NCBI RefSeq assembly: GCF_024868665.1
Contig: NC_079908.1
Location: forward strand, 3,646,034-3,710,033
Reading direction: 5' to 3'
From: Triplophysa rosa
Lineage: Eukaryota > Chordata > Actinopteri > Cypriniformes > Nemacheilidae
DNA: 64,000 nucleotides
In this document: positions 61,149 through 64,000 of the stretch, piece by piece
Numbering within the stretch: position 1 is the stretch's first letter
Layout of the letters: each line of letters opens with the position of its first letter
Translations under genes and position numbers: made by a program
Notes under the pieces: model-generated
Told to the model about the DNA's origin: nothing
Seen by the model: the letters and a program-made list of their open reading frames with translations, nothing else
The model's database searches: none

Positions 61149-64000
61149 ATTTACAAATATTAACCAATACAACCTTATTGTAAAGTGTTGCTTTTAAAAC
61201 CATAACAATAACAAAATTTTTACCACATTCAAGAAGTTGCACAGATGTGGTGGTCTGTGAACTGTAGTAGACTAACAAATTAGAGAAAATTTCTGAAATA
61301 GTTGCAAAAGTACAAACATATTTTCACAGAAATAACTCAGAAAACAGTCGAATGATATATTGTTCACTTGTTACAAAGTATTTAACTAAAGTATGTTCAT
61401 AGGCTCTCAATGTATCACCCTACTACCTTGTAAACATGACATTGAGGCTAGGTGGGCTGACTCGCTGAAGTTGTTTGCAATCAGCCAATCAGATAGACTG
61501 CTGATTTTCTGCTTATGCTTGCCAGTTTTGTACATGTATCATACGGCCAGTGGACGGACTGTAGGCGGTCCATGGACTATGCTTCTGCCAGGCAGCACAC
61601 CAAGGAAATACTACGTCAGTAAGAACATGACTGAGAAAAAGGATATACATATAACAGAAACAGTGACAGATTTGAGAAAAGTTCAAGTGGATTAATGAAA
61701 CCTGTCACAGTTGAATATGGCTTTGCAAAAATCCCCGCTCCGGGATTCGGCCACATAATATCCCCTGAGTTGCAAATGGGTCTTGAATATGCAGTCAACC
61801 ACTGGTTCTTTAATTACCTGAAATGTGCAGAATAATTATGTCTTGCTGGGCTTGTGATTCCCCCATGAACAATGCAGTGCATTGCAGGGCATGAAACACA
61901 GAAAACTGACAAGATAATGAGTGCTGTCCTCAATCAAATCAAGCTGCGATGGAAGCGACCTTGGACCAATTACATGCTGACCTTTGAAGGCCGAAAATAG
62001 AACCCAAAACAGGAAGTCTATCAAAAATTCACCCGCGAACATACAGATCCATGTGACTGTATTTCATAAGCCTTTCTAATCCTCTTGTGACAGGAAAATA
62101 AAGCACTGCAAGACTGCAAGTTTTACCCTACAAATGAATCTTTAAAGAGGTGGGGATGGATAATTTGTCTCTTTGCACTTCTGAAAAATATTCACAAGAG
62201 CCCATTAAAGAGATCATCACAATGAAACCAAAACCAAAATGACCAAAATGCCTCTTTGTGTTGCTGCAAATACCAGAAGCCCCCAAAAACAAGCCTTTCT
62301 GCAGCACTAGAGTGTGTTTAAAGAGAGTGATTGCACACCGTATTTTGCCATTAAAGTACTCCGGCATATTTTTCTCTCAAGAGGCTGTAAACTTTATTCT
62401 GGAGCTGAAAAAGCAGTAGTGCAGACGGCAAACATGGCAGCATGACTACCTCCGGCTCACAGCAACAGCGGTCCAGGCTACGTCCAGCATTAATTTGTTT
62501 TCTCTATGGTTTCACATATCTTCTCACCCTGCATCCCGCTTCATCCGAGTGTGGTGGGGGCTTAGCAGAAAGCATCGCATTGATTGACTGATAAGGTGCC
62601 TTTTGCATCTCACCTCCTGCTCGAGTATGCGTAAATCACAAGTGGAGATCTGTCCGTGTCAGCTGGCCGGTGGGTGGGATCAACCGGACTCTCAGTGACG
62701 TGACATTTTGAAAGCTGATGGCCTTCCCAGTGTGTCGTCATTAAAGGGGGTCCTGATAACGTATTCATATCAGGGAACCGTTTTTAAAAACAGAGACAAG
62801 CCACCCTGATTGATGGCACACTCCAAGCAAGGCAATATTTTTATGACACTCAAGAGTGCTACTTGCATATGAAAACCATGTTTGCGACCATTCCACCTCA
62901 CGCATAACTAAATGTCACTCACTGCCACATCTTTGCATATCAGCGCCTTGCTATTAATAGACGGTGGACGATGCAGTCCATTCCCCTTGACAGGAACACA
63001 GCCGCTGTATTTAACAACTCACAATATAGAAAGGGTCCATTGTTCCTGCCTCTATGACCATTCCTGACATTGCCTGTGTGTTGAGAGGATAACGTGTACG
63101 GGCAACCAAAAGAAACCAAACAGGTTGAACAATAGCAGCTAACATCCAATTGATCGACTGGGGCAATGGGTTTGCGCTTCATTCCTTTCCACGGCTCACA
63201 ATTTTTCCAGATTTCATTTTTCAATATCGACTTGAAGCTAATGAAAGCCTGGTTCTTGTTAGAAAACTTCATTCTGTTAGGAAGGCTGTTCTTTGAACTC
63301 AAACCAGAGGTTTATTAGCAGGATTCATGAGGCTACGCTTCAAGTCTTCCTCCACCTTAGTTCCCTAGCTTTTCAGTGGGTTTATATAACCCTCTGAAGC
63401 TGAATCTTTAAAGGTAATTTACAGCCCATTAAAGAAAGAAGAGGCGGATGAGAGCAAGCGAAAGAGGGAGGGAGTACGTGAACTATGAAGTGATTGTCAG
63501 GGTAAAACAGACGGGTGAAGAAAGACGATTCGAGCTACCAGATTTTGTTGCTGCCCACGCAACTCCTCAGTACAATCCTTACGGCAAACCTTTGAGAAGT
63601 TTAACAAAGGTTTATTCGAATGTGTTCCTCTCTACATGCCTCATGCAATATGGGGCTCCAGCATCGATTGTACACCACAGGAAAATTTACAGCTGCACAG
63701 GTTTTCACTGGAGCTGTGGCATAGTGGTTAGTTCCCTGATTTGGAGCTTAGAAAGGTGATGTAAGATAAAGTCTGGCTAAAAAGATCCCATCATTTTATG
63801 TGCTCTCATTCTCTGCTATCCCTCCACGTGGCAAAAACATCTAAGTACGATAATAATCTTGATGCAGTTGCCTAAGGTGTTCAAAGTGTTTTTAAACATG
63901 CAGCTATGCAATTGCTAGCTGGTTGATAGCATGTTCTGGGGGCTTAAAAGGTGGTTGACAGTGTGTGACAAAGGGGCTGATAGGTTTATAGTTTACTGGT
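61149..64000. other. Upstream gabra3 intron or 5' region; no gene seen
   Basis: Chance frames on both strands (for example 63448-63759 plus, 62940-63302 minus) show no recognisable domain or splice context. A purine-rich tract lies at about 63433-63475. The start-codon exon of gabra3 was not identified here. Confidence 0.35.

Noticed and set aside
63448..63759. 103-codon plus-strand ORF near the right edge
   Set aside because: No domain, splice context or repeat match recognised; it begins in a purine-rich tract and looks like a chance frame.

Overview
The window is vertebrate genomic DNA and looks like a teleost fish, probably a cyprinid. The reasons are spliced GABA-A receptor alpha exons, a fish-type tRNA-derived SINE, a Tc1 element with long inverted/direct terminal repeats, many hAT elements with exact 8-bp target duplications, two lineages of DIRS tyrosine-recombinase retrotransposons, and Ty3/Gypsy copies. 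No bacterial-style operon, CRISPR array or rRNA gene is visible.

Host gene: minus-strand exons at 59724-59845 (122 bp), 57623-57690 (68 bp) and 29512-29732 (221 bp) have perfect AG/GT borders, compatible phases and the exon lengths of the GABRA family. Residue choices fit gabra3 best. A possible signal-peptide exon lies at 60167-60234. The first exon(s) and all exons after the 221-bp exon (rest of the ligand-binding domain, TM1-TM4) were not found, so the gene probably runs beyond both ends. On that reading nearly everything else here is intron, including one intron of 27.9 kb and more than 29 kb of the next.

Layout: (1) 1-5721 holds two broken Gypsy copies meeting tail to tail near 2335. 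The minus copy keeps its 5' LTR, gag-protease and RT, and carries an in-frame 282-bp RT duplication and a 262-bp LTR duplication. (2) 6247-6822 is a solo LTR with a 5-bp target duplication. (3) 8542-11303 is a three-deep nest of hAT elements, each with an exact 8-bp duplication. (4) 11407-15115 is a hAT-like relic split by a 3.2-kb element that contains a complete THAP-domain first exon, a facing short first-exon-like ORF, a tandem CCAAT-box array and a MITE. (5) 17740-19274 is a dead Tc1 element. (6) 20.8-41 kb is mostly AT-rich intron with a SINE and several MITEs. (7) 41317-45198 is a hAT relic with a 5'-truncated DIRS element inside it. (8) 45.8-47.0 kb is a DIRS 3' fragment. (9) 48015-48500 is a hAT fragment with GTF2IRD2-like transposase coding. 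(10) 48501-53614 is a nearly full-length DIRS element with an intact gag and an internally deleted pol. (11) 53.6-64 kb is intron plus the gabra3 5' coding exons.

The most unusual items are the hAT-bounded segment with THAP and CCAAT-array content, the DIRS copy with an intact gag but excised polymerase, and the in-frame duplication inside a Gypsy reverse transcriptase. All identifications come from reading motifs by eye; no database search was run.
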